Origin: Bog-532 sp963824545
GTDB lineage: Bacteria > Actinomycetota > Actinomycetes > Streptosporangiales > Streptosporangiaceae
NCBI GenBank assembly: GCA_963824545.1
Contig: CAWGPP010000023.1
Coordinates: 252,448 to 316,447, forward strand
Length of the DNA stretch: 64,000 nucleotides
Direction of reading: 5' to 3'
The translations under genes were made by a program, and so were the position numbers. The notes beneath the pieces are model-generated. The model saw nothing but the letters and a program-made list of their open reading frames with translations. It made no database searches and was not told the DNA's origin. This document shows, piece by piece, positions 9,977-18,854 of the stretch (its first letter is position 1; each line of letters starts with the position of its first letter).

Positions 9977-10654
9977 ATGAAAGGACGTGTGCTTGTCGTC
10001 GATGACGACGCCGCTCTCGCCGAGATGCTCGGGATCGTGCTCCGTGGTGAAGGCTTCGAGCCGACGTTTGTCTCCGACGGCGACAAGGCGCTGGATGTCT
10101 TCCGCGATACCCGGCCGGATCTGGTTCTGCTGGACCTGATGCTGCCGGGTACCGACGGGATTGACGTCTGCCGCCAGATCCGGACCGAGTCCGGGATACC
10201 GATCGTCATGCTGACGGCCAAGACGGACACGGTCGACGTCGTCCTGGGCCTTGAGTCCGGCGCGGACGACTACCTCGTCAAGCCGTTCAAGTCCAAGGAG
10301 CTGGTCGCCCGGATCCGCGCCCGGCTTCGCCGGACGGACGAGCCGGCGCCGGAGATGCTCCAGATCGGGGACATCAGCATCGACGTCGCCGGCCATTCGG
10401 TGAAGCGGGACGGCGAGGCGCTGAACCTGACGCCGCTCGAGTTTGATCTCCTTGTCGCCCTGGCCCGCAAGCCGCGCCAGGTCTTCACCCGCGAGGTATT
10501 GCTCGAGCAGGTCTGGGGTTACCGGCACGCCGCCGACACCCGGCTAGTCAACGTTCATGTCCAGCGGCTCCGGGCCAAGATCGAAAAGGACCCGGAGCGG
10601 CCGGAGATCGTCGTGACCGTCCGGGGCGTCGGCTACAAGGCCGGTCCTGCCTGA
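9977..10654 (+). CDS. mtrA: two-component response regulator MtrA
   Basis: 225 residues, the standard MtrA length. The receiver domain has the acidic pocket DDD at residues 9-11, the phospho-acceptor Asp at residue 53 (LVLLDLMLPG), a conserved Thr/Ser and the Lys of YLVKPF. An OmpR/PhoB winged helix follows, ending VNVHVQRLRAKIEKDPERPEIVVTVRGVGYKAG. MtrA is the actinobacterial regulator of cell wall hydrolysis, division and, in streptomycetes, development. The ATG is preceded by AACTATAGGGCC and has no clear ribosome binding site, so the message could be leaderless. mtrB and lpqB follow, the conserved order. Confidence 0.96.
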   Translation: MKGRVLVVDDDAALAEMLGIVLRGEGFEPTFVSDGDKALDVFRDTRPDLVLLDLMLPGTDGIDVCRQIRTESGIPIVMLTAKTDTVDVVLGLESGADDYLVKPFKSKELVARIRARLRRTDEPAPEMLQIGDISIDVAGHSVKRDGEALNLTPLEFDLLVALARKPRQVFTREVLLEQVWGYRHAADTRLVNVHVQRLRAKIEKDPERPEIVVTVRGVGYKAGPA

Positions 10655-10725
10655 CCAGGCGCCCGGTCCCGCGGCGAAGCCCTGGCTGAACCAGCGGCAA
10701 CGGCTTATGCTGCTCCCGATGAAGG

Positions 10726-12666
10726 ATGACGGGGGTGCCTGCGCCTAGCCCAGCGGCCGGAACGAAGAAGGGCCGAAGCGAGCCGGGTGCCGGTGGCGCG
10801 GCCCGTCGCCGTAACGCGCCCGCCCGGAAGAAGCGCAGGGGCTGGTACAAGATCGTCCGCCAGTCGCGGCCGGTCAAGCTGGTCGCCCGGAGGCTTCCCG
10901 GTCGCGTCAAACGGGTGCTCCGCGCTGCGCGCAAGTGGCAGCGTGAGCGGGCGGAGGAGCTGCGCTGCCGGTGGCGCCGGTCGCTCCAGCTTCGCGTCGT
11001 CACCACCACGCTGGCTCTGTCGGCTCTGGTCATCGCCGTGCTCGGCTTCTTCCTCACCCAGCAGATCTCCGACGGGCTGCTGCTCAACAAGGAGAAGTCC
11101 GCGACGGCCCAGGTGTCGCAGGGCCTGACCGTGGCCGAGAGCAGTCCCGATCTCAACCGGGCACCCCTGTCCGCCGCGGTCGCCGACAGCTTCCTCTACC
11201 CGACGGCGCAGGAGCTGCAGGACGCCAGCGGCAACAACAGCACGTACGACGTCGTGATCGAGGTGAGCCAGGATCGGATCGGGTCCCCGGTCTACACCCG
11301 GGGCGTGGCGGCCGGCGCCGATCCCGTGGCCAGCATCCCGGCTGCCCTGTCGGCCAGCGTGCAGGAGGCCCAGGACCACGGCCGGGCCAGCAAGATGTTC
11401 TACGCGCCGACGATGATCGTGTCCACCCTGGGCCGCGCCAACGAGCCAGGTCTGGCGGTCGGTACGCCACTGGGCAATTACTACCAGCTGTACTACCTGT
11501 TCCCGATGCAGCAGGAGCAACAGACGCTGCAGCTCGTCCAGCGCACCCTCATCGGGGCGGGGCTGGCCCTGATCGTCCTGCTCGCCCTGATCGCCTCCCT
11601 GGTGACCCGTTGGGTGGTCATCCCCGTGCGGCACGCGGCGCAGGCGGCCCAGCGGCTGACCGCAGGCCGGCTCGAGGAGCGGATGCGGGTCCGCGGCGCC
11701 GACGACCTCGCCGCGCTCGCGACCTCTTTTAACGACATGGCGGCCAGCCTGCAGGACAAGCTGCGCGAGCTCGAGAACCTGTCCAAGCTGCAACGGCAGT
11801 TTGTCTCCGATGTTTCGCACGAGCTGCGGACCCCGTTGACGACGATCAAGATGGCCGCCGAGGTGCTGCTCGAAGCCAAGGACACCTTCGATGCCTCCTC
11901 GGCCCGCTCGGCCGAGCTGCTGCAGGGACAGCTCGAGCGCTTCCAGGAGCTGCTCGAGGACCTGCTGGAGATCAGCAGGCACGACGCGAACGCCGCCACC
12001 CTTGAGGCCGACTCCGTCGATATCAGCGACCTCGCACGGCGGGCCGCTGACGATGCGCAGCAGCTCGCCGAGCGCCGAGGCTGCCGGATCGAGTTCCGGC
12101 TGCCCGCCGAGCCGTGCATGGCCGACGCGGACCGCCGCCGGGTCGAGCGCATCCTGCGCAACCTTCTCGTCAACGCGGTGGAGCACGGTGAGGGTCACGA
12201 CGTCATCGTGACCGTGGCCGGCGACCGGGATGCGGTCGCGGTCGCGGTGCGGGACCACGGGGTCGGCCTGAGACCGGGGCAGGACCAGCTCGTCTTTGAC
12301 CGCTTCTGGCGCGCCGACCCGGCCCGGGCCCGGACGACCGGCGGAACCGGGCTCGGCCTGGCCATCGCGCTGGAGGACGCGCAGCTGCACGGCGGATGGC
12401 TGCAGGCCTGGGGCATGCCGGGAAAGGGGTCGGTCTTCCGGCTCACGATCCCGCGGGTCGCGGGGCAGAAGCTGGTCGGCTCCCCGGTGCCGCTGGTTCC
12501 CGACGACACCGACGTCGTGCCGAGCCTCGGTGAGGTGGTTTCCGGCGGTCTCGTCTTCGGCGGCGCCTCGGCACCGCCCCGGATCCCCGGTGACGAGGCC
12601 GGCCCACTCCGCGAAGCCGGGTCCGGGCGGCCGGCCGGGGGGACGGGAGTGGGCACGCGTGGCTAG
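10726..12666 (+). CDS. mtrB: sensor histidine kinase MtrB
   Basis: 646 residues. A basic N-terminal stretch is followed by a first membrane segment (VTTTLALSALVIAVLGFFL), an extracellular sensing region of about 160 residues, a second membrane segment (LIGAGLALIVLLALIASLV), a HAMP domain, and a DHp domain with the H-box His at residue 365 (FVSDVSHELRTPLTTIKM). The catalytic ATPase part shows NLLVNAVEHG, DHGVGL, FDRFWRADPARARTTGGTGLGLAI. This is the kinase partner of MtrA. The end overlaps the lpqB start by eight bases, so kinase and lipoprotein are probably co-translated. Confidence 0.95.
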   Translation: MTGVPAPSPAAGTKKGRSEPGAGGAARRRNAPARKKRRGWYKIVRQSRPVKLVARRLPGRVKRVLRAARKWQRERAEELRCRWRRSLQLRVVTTTLALSALVIAVLGFFLTQQISDGLLLNKEKSATAQVSQGLTVAESSPDLNRAPLSAAVADSFLYPTAQELQDASGNNSTYDVVIEVSQDRIGSPVYTRGVAAGADPVASIPAALSASVQEAQDHGRASKMFYAPTMIVSTLGRANEPGLAVGTPLGNYYQLYYLFPMQQEQQTLQLVQRTLIGAGLALIVLLALIASLVTRWVVIPVRHAAQAAQRLTAGRLEERMRVRGADDLAALATSFNDMAASLQDKLRELENLSKLQRQFVSDVSHELRTPLTTIKMAAEVLLEAKDTFDASSARSAELLQGQLERFQELLEDLLEISRHDANAATLEADSVDISDLARRAADDAQQLAERRGCRIEFRLPAEPCMADADRRRVERILRNLLVNAVEHGEGHDVIVTVAGDRDAVAVAVRDHGVGLRPGQDQLVFDRFWRADPARARTTGGTGLGLAIALEDAQLHGGWLQAWGMPGKGSVFRLTIPRVAGQKLVGSPVPLVPDDTDVVPSLGEVVSGGLVFGGASAPPRIPGDEAGPLREAGSGRPAGGTGVGTRG

Positions 12667-14476
12667 CAGGCCGCAGCGGGGGAGCACGGCACGGCGGGCG
12701 CGAACGGCACGGCTGGCCATGCTGGCCACCGTGTGCGCGCTGCTGCTCGCCGGGTGCGTCATCGTGCCGACGAGCGGCCACGTGCAGGCGGTGAACGCCA
12801 CCCAGGGCGGAGCCGGCGGCGGCCAGTCCTACCTGCAGCCGATCCCGGTTCCACCCGGGCACGGCTGGACCCCGCAGCAGATCGTGTCGGGTTTCCTCGC
12901 CGCCAACGCCAGCTTCGCCAACCGTCATGCGGTCGCCCGCGAGTATCTGCTGCCGTCGGCCAGCCAGAGCTGGCAGCCCGGCTGGGCGGTGACCGTCTTC
13001 GCCCAGAACCCGGGCATCGTCACCTCGCCGTCGAATACCCCACAGCAGTCCTGGAAAAAGACCGCCAACACCACCGCGGTCGAGGTCAGCGGCACGGTGC
13101 TGGGCAACGTGTCGAACAGCGGGCAGTACTCGATCTCCTCGCAGAGCCAAGCGACGCAGAAGAAGTTCGGTCTCGTCCGGCAGGGCGGCGAGTGGCGGAT
13201 CTCCACCCTGCCCGGCGTCGTGCTGCTGACCCAGGCCGACTTCCTGCACGTCTACCAGCCGCGCAACATCTACTTCTTCGATCCCGCCATGCAGGTGCTG
13301 CTGCCCGACCCGGTGTACGTGCCGCAGGAGGCTACCCCGGCGGACCTGGTGACCCAGCTTCTGCGGGTCATGCTGGCCACGCCGTCGGGCTGGCTGCTGG
13401 ACGCGGCGCAGACGGCGTTCCCGGACGGCACCAAGCTGCTGAACGTGACCCTCGCCGGCGGCACCGCGATCGTGAACCTCGGCGGGGCGGCGGCTGGCGC
13501 CAGCGCGGACACGCTGCGGCAGATGTCCGCCCAACTGCTGTGGACCCTGGCCGGCTCCAGTTCGGACGAGCCGTCGCTCCAGTCCGTCGAGCTGGAGGTG
13601 AACGGCAAGCCGTGGACGCTGCCCGGCTCGGACAGCCCGGTTCAGCAGATCGGTCCCTACGGCTCCTACGTGCCCGCCGCCGCGGCGCACGCCAGCTTCT
13701 ACTACGCCGACGGCCGGGGTGCGGTGCGGTCGCTGTCGGGCACGGCACAGGCCAACGCGCCGCAGGGCGCGGTGGTGCCGGGCCAGGCCGGGACCGGGCA
13801 GACGCCGCTCACCCAGGTCGCGGTCTCGCCTGACGGCCGGTACGTGGCCGGGCTCGGCCCCGGTGGCGCCCTCTACACGGCCAGCTTGGCCACGGGCGCG
13901 TCGCTGGCCCAGCGGGCTACCGGCCCGTTCACCTCGCTGAGCTGGGACACCCACGGCGAGTTGTGGGCGGCCGACCATGGCGGGCAGGTCTGGATGGTGC
14001 CGGCCAAGGAGGGGGCGCCGGTGGAGGTCGACACCACGCTGTCGTCCGGTAAGCGGGTCACCGCGCTGAAGGTGGCCCCGGACGGAGTGCGCTGCGCGAT
14101 GCTCGTCTCGGGGAGCGGCGGCACACAGCTCATGGTCGCGGCGATCGTCCGGTCCGGGGCGCAGTCCTCCATCGGCCCGGCGCTGCCGATCAGCGCGCAG
14201 AATGGCAACTTCACCGCTTTGACCTGGTATGACGCAGACCATGTGATTGCCTTGAGCCACTCGTCAGGCGGCCCGGTCCTCGACGAGATCGCCATGAACG
14301 GCGAGACGCTGGTCCCGGTCACCGCCGAGGCGGGGACCGTGTCGATCGCCGCCGACGGCCCCTCCAATCCGCTGGTCGCCGGCTTGTCCAACGGCCAGAT
14401 GAGCACGCTCGCGAGCCTCGGCAGCCTGTGGAGCGGCACCGTGGGTGCCGGACGTGACCCGGTCTATCCGGGCTGA
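12659..14476 (+). CDS. lpqB: LpqB beta-propeller lipoprotein
   Basis: 605 residues from a GTG overlapping the mtrB stop. The signal peptide is LAMLATVCALLLAGC with a lipobox LLAGC, so it is a lipoprotein. A GerMN-like module occupies the centre (LLPDPVYVPQEATPADLVTQLLR and GGTAIVNLGG), followed by a LpqB beta-propeller (LTQVAVSPDGRYVAGLGPGG, FTSLSWDTHGELWAADHGGQVWMV). In mycobacteria LpqB contacts the extracellular part of MtrB and modulates its signalling; the gene order here fits that role. No frameshift is seen over the whole length. Confidence 0.95.
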   Translation: MASRPQRGSTARRARTARLAMLATVCALLLAGCVIVPTSGHVQAVNATQGGAGGGQSYLQPIPVPPGHGWTPQQIVSGFLAANASFANRHAVAREYLLPSASQSWQPGWAVTVFAQNPGIVTSPSNTPQQSWKKTANTTAVEVSGTVLGNVSNSGQYSISSQSQATQKKFGLVRQGGEWRISTLPGVVLLTQADFLHVYQPRNIYFFDPAMQVLLPDPVYVPQEATPADLVTQLLRVMLATPSGWLLDAAQTAFPDGTKLLNVTLAGGTAIVNLGGAAAGASADTLRQMSAQLLWTLAGSSSDEPSLQSVELEVNGKPWTLPGSDSPVQQIGPYGSYVPAAAAHASFYYADGRGAVRSLSGTAQANAPQGAVVPGQAGTGQTPLTQVAVSPDGRYVAGLGPGGALYTASLATGASLAQRATGPFTSLSWDTHGELWAADHGGQVWMVPAKEGAPVEVDTTLSSGKRVTALKVAPDGVRCAMLVSGSGGTQLMVAAIVRSGAQSSIGPALPISAQNGNFTALTWYDADHVIALSHSSGGPVLDEIAMNGETLVPVTAEAGTVSIAADGPSNPLVAGLSNGQMSTLASLGSLWSGTVGAGRDPVYPG

Positions 14477-14948
14477 CGGCGTGTCGTGGGCGTTATCAGA
14501 AGGTGGCCTGCCCGTTATGAGGACCCGAGGGCCGGAAAGCGACTTTCCGTATACAGTCTGTCACTTCTCGCATACGATAGCCTCCTGACAATCGGCCCGG
14601 ATAGGGCTAGGTTCATGTCATGGCACCCGTCCGGGTCCGTGGTTGCGTCAGGCAGGGCCCCTTGGGCTGTACTCAAGGGCAGGACCCGGCCTGGCAAGCC
14701 GATGCCAGCCGCAGGCTAAACGGCCCACGTAAGGCGACTTCTCGTCGACCGATCACGGTGCGGCTTAGAAGTAAGTCCTGCCCCGCCAGCGAGCACCGAG
14801 TTCGCTGGGCCGGGAGAAGGGCAGTAGTGGCCACAGAGATGCCGCGAACCCCTCAGCAGGCGGATGTGGGGACGAAGACCAGGTCGGCCGGACGGGTGCC
14901 CCTTCGGATAGTCGCCAGGAGCGACACTCGCCATCAGAGGGGATCGCA
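14477..14948 (+). ncRNA. structured non-coding leader before hpf; candidate raiA-type RNA
   Basis: This 470-base gap has no convincing coding frame; the 77-codon frame at 14486-14719 lacks G/C third-position bias and a start signal. Several stems can be drawn. The best is CTGCCC (14778-14783) with GGGCAG (14819-14824) enclosing CCAGCGA (14786-14792) with TCGCTGG (14802-14808). Others are CCACA (14831-14835) with TGTGG (14865-14869), CTTA-GAAG-TAAG around 14764-14775, and GTCGC-CAGGA-GCGAC near 14921-14935. The raiA RNA motif is known in Firmicutes and Actinobacteria upstream of raiA/hpf genes. Position and structure make it a good candidate, but I cannot match the consensus from memory. The boundaries are those of the gap, not of the RNA. 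Confidence 0.42.
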
Positions 14949-15713
14949 ATGGACATCATCTTCAAGAGCCGGCGCACCAACATCCCCGAGCGCTTCCGCG
15001 AGCACGCGGTCGGAAAGCTCGTCAAGATCGGGAAACTGGATCACAAGGCGATCCGTATCGACGTGGAGGTGAGCAAGGAGCGCAATCCGCGCCAATCGGG
15101 CCGCCGGGAGCGGGTCGAGCTCACTATCCAGTCGCGGGGCCCCGTGATTCGCGCCGAAGCAGCCGCTGATGATCGCTACACGGCTCTTGATCTCGCCTAC
15201 GCCAAACTCGAGGCTAGACTGCGGCGGGCCTGCGACCGGCGGAAGGAGCGGCACGGCGACCGGGATCTGGTCCAGGCCGGAAGCACGGCGGCCGCCTCCA
15301 CAGCCGCCGGCGCCGCCGTGCCGGATATAGCGGATGCGGACCTTACGGGGCTGGCGGACGAGCCGGCCGCGCCGCTGAACGGTAACCACAACCATCACCG
15401 GATGCCCCGGCCGGCCGAGCTGCGGACCCGGGAGTGGCCCGAGGAGTATGACCTGGACGAGGATCCCGACGGCGAGGAGTCCGCGTCCGCGCATTTCGTG
15501 CCGATCCAGATGGAGGGGGACGGGCCGCTGGTCGTACGGGAGAAGATGCACCCCGCCGAGCCGATGACGATCGACCAGGCGCTGCTGCAGATGGAACTCG
15601 TCGGGCACGACTTCTATCTCTTCCATGACTGTGAGTGCGACCTGTTCAGCGTCGTATACCGGCGACGGGGCTACGACTACGGTGTGATCCGATTGATGGA
15701 AGGCTCCGCGTGA
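14949..15713 (+). CDS. hpf: long-form ribosome hibernation promoting factor
   Basis: 254 residues. The N-terminal S30AE/YfiA domain is clear (MDIIFKSRRTNIPERFREHAVGKLVKIGKLD, then VELTIQSRGPVIRAEAAADDRYTALDLAYAKLEARLRR). An acidic/alanine linker follows, and the C-terminal long-HPF dimerization domain is FVPIQMEGDGPLVVREKMHPAEPMTIDQALLQMELVGHDFYLF. This form drives 100S ribosome dimers in stationary phase or stress. A GAGGGG site sits seven bases before the ATG. The usual comF gene between lpqB and hpf is absent here, replaced by the structured leader. Confidence 0.95.
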   Translation: MDIIFKSRRTNIPERFREHAVGKLVKIGKLDHKAIRIDVEVSKERNPRQSGRRERVELTIQSRGPVIRAEAAADDRYTALDLAYAKLEARLRRACDRRKERHGDRDLVQAGSTAAASTAAGAAVPDIADADLTGLADEPAAPLNGNHNHHRMPRPAELRTREWPEEYDLDEDPDGEESASAHFVPIQMEGDGPLVVREKMHPAEPMTIDQALLQMELVGHDFYLFHDCECDLFSVVYRRRGYDYGVIRLMEGSA

Positions 15714-15928
15714 GTAGCTGAGGCGGAAACCGGGTTACGGGTACCGGCGGTGCGGGCTACGCGCGGCGTGCCTGATTTGCGCAGCGTGGCATGGCTCGGC
15801 CAGCATCTGTGGACATGGGCGTCATGTCGGCGGTCCGCAGTGGCCGGTACCCGGCCCGGCGGCCTCGGCGGCCCCTGCGGGCCCGGCCGGTCCCGCGGGC
15901 CGGGCGATCGTGAGTGGGAGGAGACAGC

Positions 15929-16651
15929 GTGAGCGAGGGTGCCGGTGCTCCCGGCGGCGAACGGGTCAACGGGAAAGGTTCCGACCCGATACGCGTGCTG
16001 ATCGCCGACGATCACGCGCTCTTCCGGCGCGGGCTGGAGATGGTCCTCGACTCCGAGCCGGACATCGACCTGGTCGGCCAGGCCAGCGACGGTGCCGAGG
16101 CCGTGACGCGAGCCGGGGAATCCCTTCCGGACGTGGTCCTGATGGATATCCGCATGCCGAAGACCAGCGGCATCGAGGCAGCCCGGGCGATGAAGGAGGC
16201 CGCGCCCAGCGCCAAGATCGTGATGCTGACCATCAGCGACGAGGAAGCGGACCTCTTCGAGGCGATCCGGTCGGGAGCCAGCGGCTACCTGCTCAAGGAC
16301 ATCCCGCTCGATGAGGTCGCCGACGCCGTGCGGGCCGTCTACGGCGGCCAGTCGCTCATCAACCCCTCCATGGCCGGCAAGCTGCTCACCGAGTTCGCCA
16401 CGCTGGCCCGCCGCGACTCTGAGGAGGAGCGCCCGCAGCAGGTTCCCGCGCCCAAGCTGACCGACCGGGAGATGGAGGTCCTCAAGCTGGTCGCGCGCGG
16501 CATGAACAACCGGGACATCGCCAAGGAACTGTTCATCTCGGAGAACACCGTCAAGAACCACGTGCGCAACATCCTGGAGAAGCTGCAGATCCACTCCCGG
16601 ATGGAAGCCGTCATGATCGCCGTGCGCGAAAAGCTCATCGAGTTCAGCTGA
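15929..16651 (+). CDS. NarL/FixJ-family response regulator
   Basis: 240 residues from a GTG at 15929, chosen because GGGAGGAG lies at 15917-15924. The receiver domain has DD at residues 27-28, phospho-acceptor Asp 73 (VVLMDIRMP) and a Lys in YLLKDI. The LuxR helix-turn-helix is KLTDREMEVLKLVARGMNNRDIAKELFISENTVKNHVRNILEKLQIHSR. No sensor kinase gene adjoins it, so it is an orphan regulator. An LuxR-type regulator between hpf and secA is also found at this locus in streptomycetes. The signal and targets cannot be read from the sequence. Confidence 0.92.
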   Translation: MSEGAGAPGGERVNGKGSDPIRVLIADDHALFRRGLEMVLDSEPDIDLVGQASDGAEAVTRAGESLPDVVLMDIRMPKTSGIEAARAMKEAAPSAKIVMLTISDEEADLFEAIRSGASGYLLKDIPLDEVADAVRAVYGGQSLINPSMAGKLLTEFATLARRDSEEERPQQVPAPKLTDREMEVLKLVARGMNNRDIAKELFISENTVKNHVRNILEKLQIHSRMEAVMIAVREKLIEFS

Positions 16652-18054
16652 GTGCGAATGAAATCTGGGCCGGTAACGGCCGCCTCGCCGTAACCCGCTG
16701 CGGTACTCGGATTTACCGGCAGAGTTTGCGGCAGCATGTGCCGAAAACTCTGCCGGTAGGCGCCGGATAACCCGAGCAGGGCGCGCAGCCTCTTGGTGGT
16801 GTCCTCCGGCGTGACCCGCTCTACCTCGACCTGATCACAGCCGACCCATGCGGCCGCTTCCCGCAGCGCGCGGGCCATCGGCTCGGCGGCTGACGGCCGG
16901 TCCAGGGAGACCTGCCGGGCTACCAGGGTCCTGCCCCGGCGGACCGGATCCACCCGGCCCACCAGCCGGCCCCCGGCCAGCAGCGGCATCACGAAGTAGC
17001 CGTGCACACGCTTGGCCTTCGGCACGTAGGCCTCCAGGCTGTGCTCGAAGCCGAACAGCCGGGCCGTCCGTTTCCGGTCCCAGATGAGCGAGTCGAACGG
17101 CGACAGCAGCGTCACCCGCTGCCGCTCCCGGCGGCCGTCGCCCGCGGCGGCCAGCGCGGCCGGGTCGGCCCACGCGGCCAGGTCCCCACGGGGCCCGGGG
17201 ATCGTGACCGGCGTCAGGCCCGCCGCCCAGGCCGCGTCATCCAGGGCCGCCGTCCGGCCGCTGCCGCCCGGCAGCCGCCGGTGCAGCCGGTGATAGTCGG
17301 TGAGGTCGGCGTGCGTGGCCACGCCCAGCGCCAGGGCGGCCACCCCCACCAGGTGGCTCACGCACTCCTCGTCGGACGGCTCCGCCGCCAGCAGTTCCGC
17401 CGGCACCACCCGCTCCGGCAGGTCATATACCCGCCGCCAGCCCGTACGCCGGACGCAAACGAGCTCGCCGATGTCGAGCAGCCACTCGGCGGCGACCTTC
17501 ACCGCGGACCAGTCCCACCAGGGGCCGCCGCCTTTCGCCCCGCCGAGCTGGGTGGCGGTCATCGGCCCCTCGGCCCGTACCTGGGCCAGGACCTGCTCGC
17601 ATACCTGGGGTGACACCTCGTGCCAGCGCATACCGCGGGCCCGGAACCAGCGCCGGCGGAACGCGTAGTACGGCCACTCCTCGATCGGCAGCACGCAGGC
17701 GGCATGCGCCCAGTACTCGAACGCCGACGGCTGGGCCGGGTTCCAGTACGCCCGCTCGATCCGGTCCCGGGGGATCGCGCCGAGGCGCGCGTAGGCGACC
17801 AGTTCGTGCGACCGGGCGAGCACGCTGATCGTGTCGAGCTGCACCCCGCCGACCCGGCGCAGCATGCCGGGCACGCCGCCCTTGCGGGCCGACGCCCCGA
17901 CGAACCCCTGGGCGCGCAGCGTCATCCGCCGCGCGTCATCGAGGCTGAGGGCGACCGCCGCCGCCGAGGACAAGGACGAAGGACCCGCCAGCGTGGCGGA
18001 GGAGCTTGCCGAGCCGGCGGGCGCGGGAAGATCGGCGGGCGTAACACTCGTCAC
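16339..18054 (-). CDS. AlkZ/YcaQ-like winged-helix DNA glycosylase family protein
   Basis: The homologous core (about 17980 down to 16760) reads ALSLDDARRMTLRAQGF, MLRRVGGVQLDTISVLARSHELVAYARLG, QPSAFEYWAHAACVLP, PLLAGGRLVGRVDP and ends near DTTKRLRALL. This is the DUF1006/HTH_42 family, whose members YcaQ and AlkZ remove interstrand crosslinks or alkylated bases. The start is taken as the GTG at 18052-18054; no strong ribosome binding site is visible. The core is about 400 residues. The frame then reads through the hairpin at 16714-16758 and antisense into the response regulator to TGA at 16339, giving an unexpected tail of over 130 residues. The natural stop may have been lost to mutation or base error. 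The 3' end is therefore uncertain. Confidence 0.75.
   Translation of the reverse strand: MTSVTPADLPAPAGSASSSATLAGPSSLSSAAAVALSLDDARRMTLRAQGFVGASARKGGVPGMLRRVGGVQLDTISVLARSHELVAYARLGAIPRDRIERAYWNPAQPSAFEYWAHAACVLPIEEWPYYAFRRRWFRARGMRWHEVSPQVCEQVLAQVRAEGPMTATQLGGAKGGGPWWDWSAVKVAAEWLLDIGELVCVRRTGWRRVYDLPERVVPAELLAAEPSDEECVSHLVGVAALALGVATHADLTDYHRLHRRLPGGSGRTAALDDAAWAAGLTPVTIPGPRGDLAAWADPAALAAAGDGRRERQRVTLLSPFDSLIWDRKRTARLFGFEHSLEAYVPKAKRVHGYFVMPLLAGGRLVGRVDPVRRGRTLVARQVSLDRPSAAEPMARALREAAAWVGCDQVEVERVTPEDTTKRLRALLGLSGAYRQSFRHMLPQTLPVNPSTAAGYGEAAVTGPDFIRTQLNSMSFSRTAIMTASIREWICSFSRMLRTWFLTVFSEMNSSLAMSRLFMPRATSLRTSISRSVSLGAGTCCGRSSSESRRASVANSVSSLPAMEGLMSDWPP
16665..16710. repeat. fragment of the dispersed intergenic repeat
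   Basis: The stretch GGGCCGGTAACGGCCGCCTC followed by GCCGTAACCCGCTGCGGTAC matches the distal part of the repeat family seen at 25968-26190, 43441-43606, 45950-46185 and 51179-51540. The G/C hairpin part is missing. It lies just downstream of the response regulator stop. Confidence 0.55.
16714..16758. terminator. large bidirectional hairpin between convergent genes
   Basis: TACCGGCAGAGTTT (16714-16727) pairs perfectly with AAACTCTGCCGGTA (16745-16758). Inside, CGGCA (16729-16733) pairs with TGCCG (16739-16743) around the loop GCATG, leaving one G-A mismatch. The result is a stem of about 19 base pairs between convergent genes. A T-run outside the stem is lacking, so classical intrinsic termination is not certain. 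Confidence 0.6.
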
Positions 18055-18220
18055 GGAAATCGAGGTTAACGGGCGGCGGTGACATTCCCGGGCCGAGGGG
18101 CCGGGCCGCCGGGCCGGGGTGGGCGTCAATGCCCCCGTTAAAACCATCTGGCGCAGCCGGGCGCCGGGCACCTTCCAGCCCGAGCTGGCGCCGGGCGCCC
18201 GCCGGCGGGTCCGGGACGGC

Positions 18221-18529
18221 TTAATACCAGTCCTCGGTGATCTTGGCCAGCGCGCCGATGCCCAGGCCGACCACGGCGATCGCGGCCGCGGTCCAGAACA
18301 GCCACCAGGTCGGGGTGGGCACCATCGCAAAGCCGCCGACGATGAAGCCGATCGTGATGATCGTGACGGCCACCCATGACACGGGGCGGCCGTGGAACGA
18401 CTCGTCGTCCAGCGCGGCGGCGTGCCTGGCCGGTGATTCCCCGGGGGCGGGCCCGACCGTCGCGGGAGCCTGCGCGACCGTGCTGCCGGCGGCCCCCGCC
18501 ACCATGCCCGATACCGGCTGCTCGGTCAT
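18221..18529 (-). CDS. HGxxPAAW-family small membrane protein
   Basis: 102 residues. The name motif appears as HGRPVSW (residues 46-52), followed by two membrane segments (VAVTIITIGFIVGGFAMV and WWLFWTAAAIAVVGLGIGAL). This small family is widespread and nearly restricted to actinobacteria; its function is unknown. A GAGGAGC site precedes the ATG at 18527-18529. The gene diverges from secA, leaving about 280 bases of promoter region between them. Confidence 0.8.
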   Translation of the reverse strand: MTEQPVSGMVAGAAGSTVAQAPATVGPAPGESPARHAAALDDESFHGRPVSWVAVTIITIGFIVGGFAMVPTPTWWLFWTAAAIAVVGLGIGALAKITEDWY

Positions 18530-18854
18530 TGCGCTGCTCCTCTCGTCCCCGCGCCGGCGCCCTCACGGCCTCCCGGCGCGCACGGCTCGTGCCGCTGCTG
18601 CTGCACATATTATTGTGGGACAGGAATGCGGGGGCTACTACTGGTCTTCGTGCACAAAAGAGCCGTGCCGCCCGTGATGGGACTTCCCGTACGGGCTCGG
18701 TTTCGGGCCGTGACTCGCCTACGATGACTTTCGGGCGCGTGTCCCCGCATCTCCGGGCTCGCCCGGCCCGGCGAGGACAGGCCGCCCAGGCACGCAGGGC
18801 CCCCGGGCGCCGGTGACCGTCAGCTCAGACAATCCGCGAGGAGCGCGACAAGAA

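Noticed and set aside
14486..14719. 77-codon frame between lpqB and hpf
   Set aside because: Weak codon bias, no homology and no start signal; the region is better explained as structured RNA.
18813..18854. Longer secA start at GTG 18813
   Set aside because: No ribosome binding site there, while GAGGAG and SecA-like sequence support the GTG at 18855.
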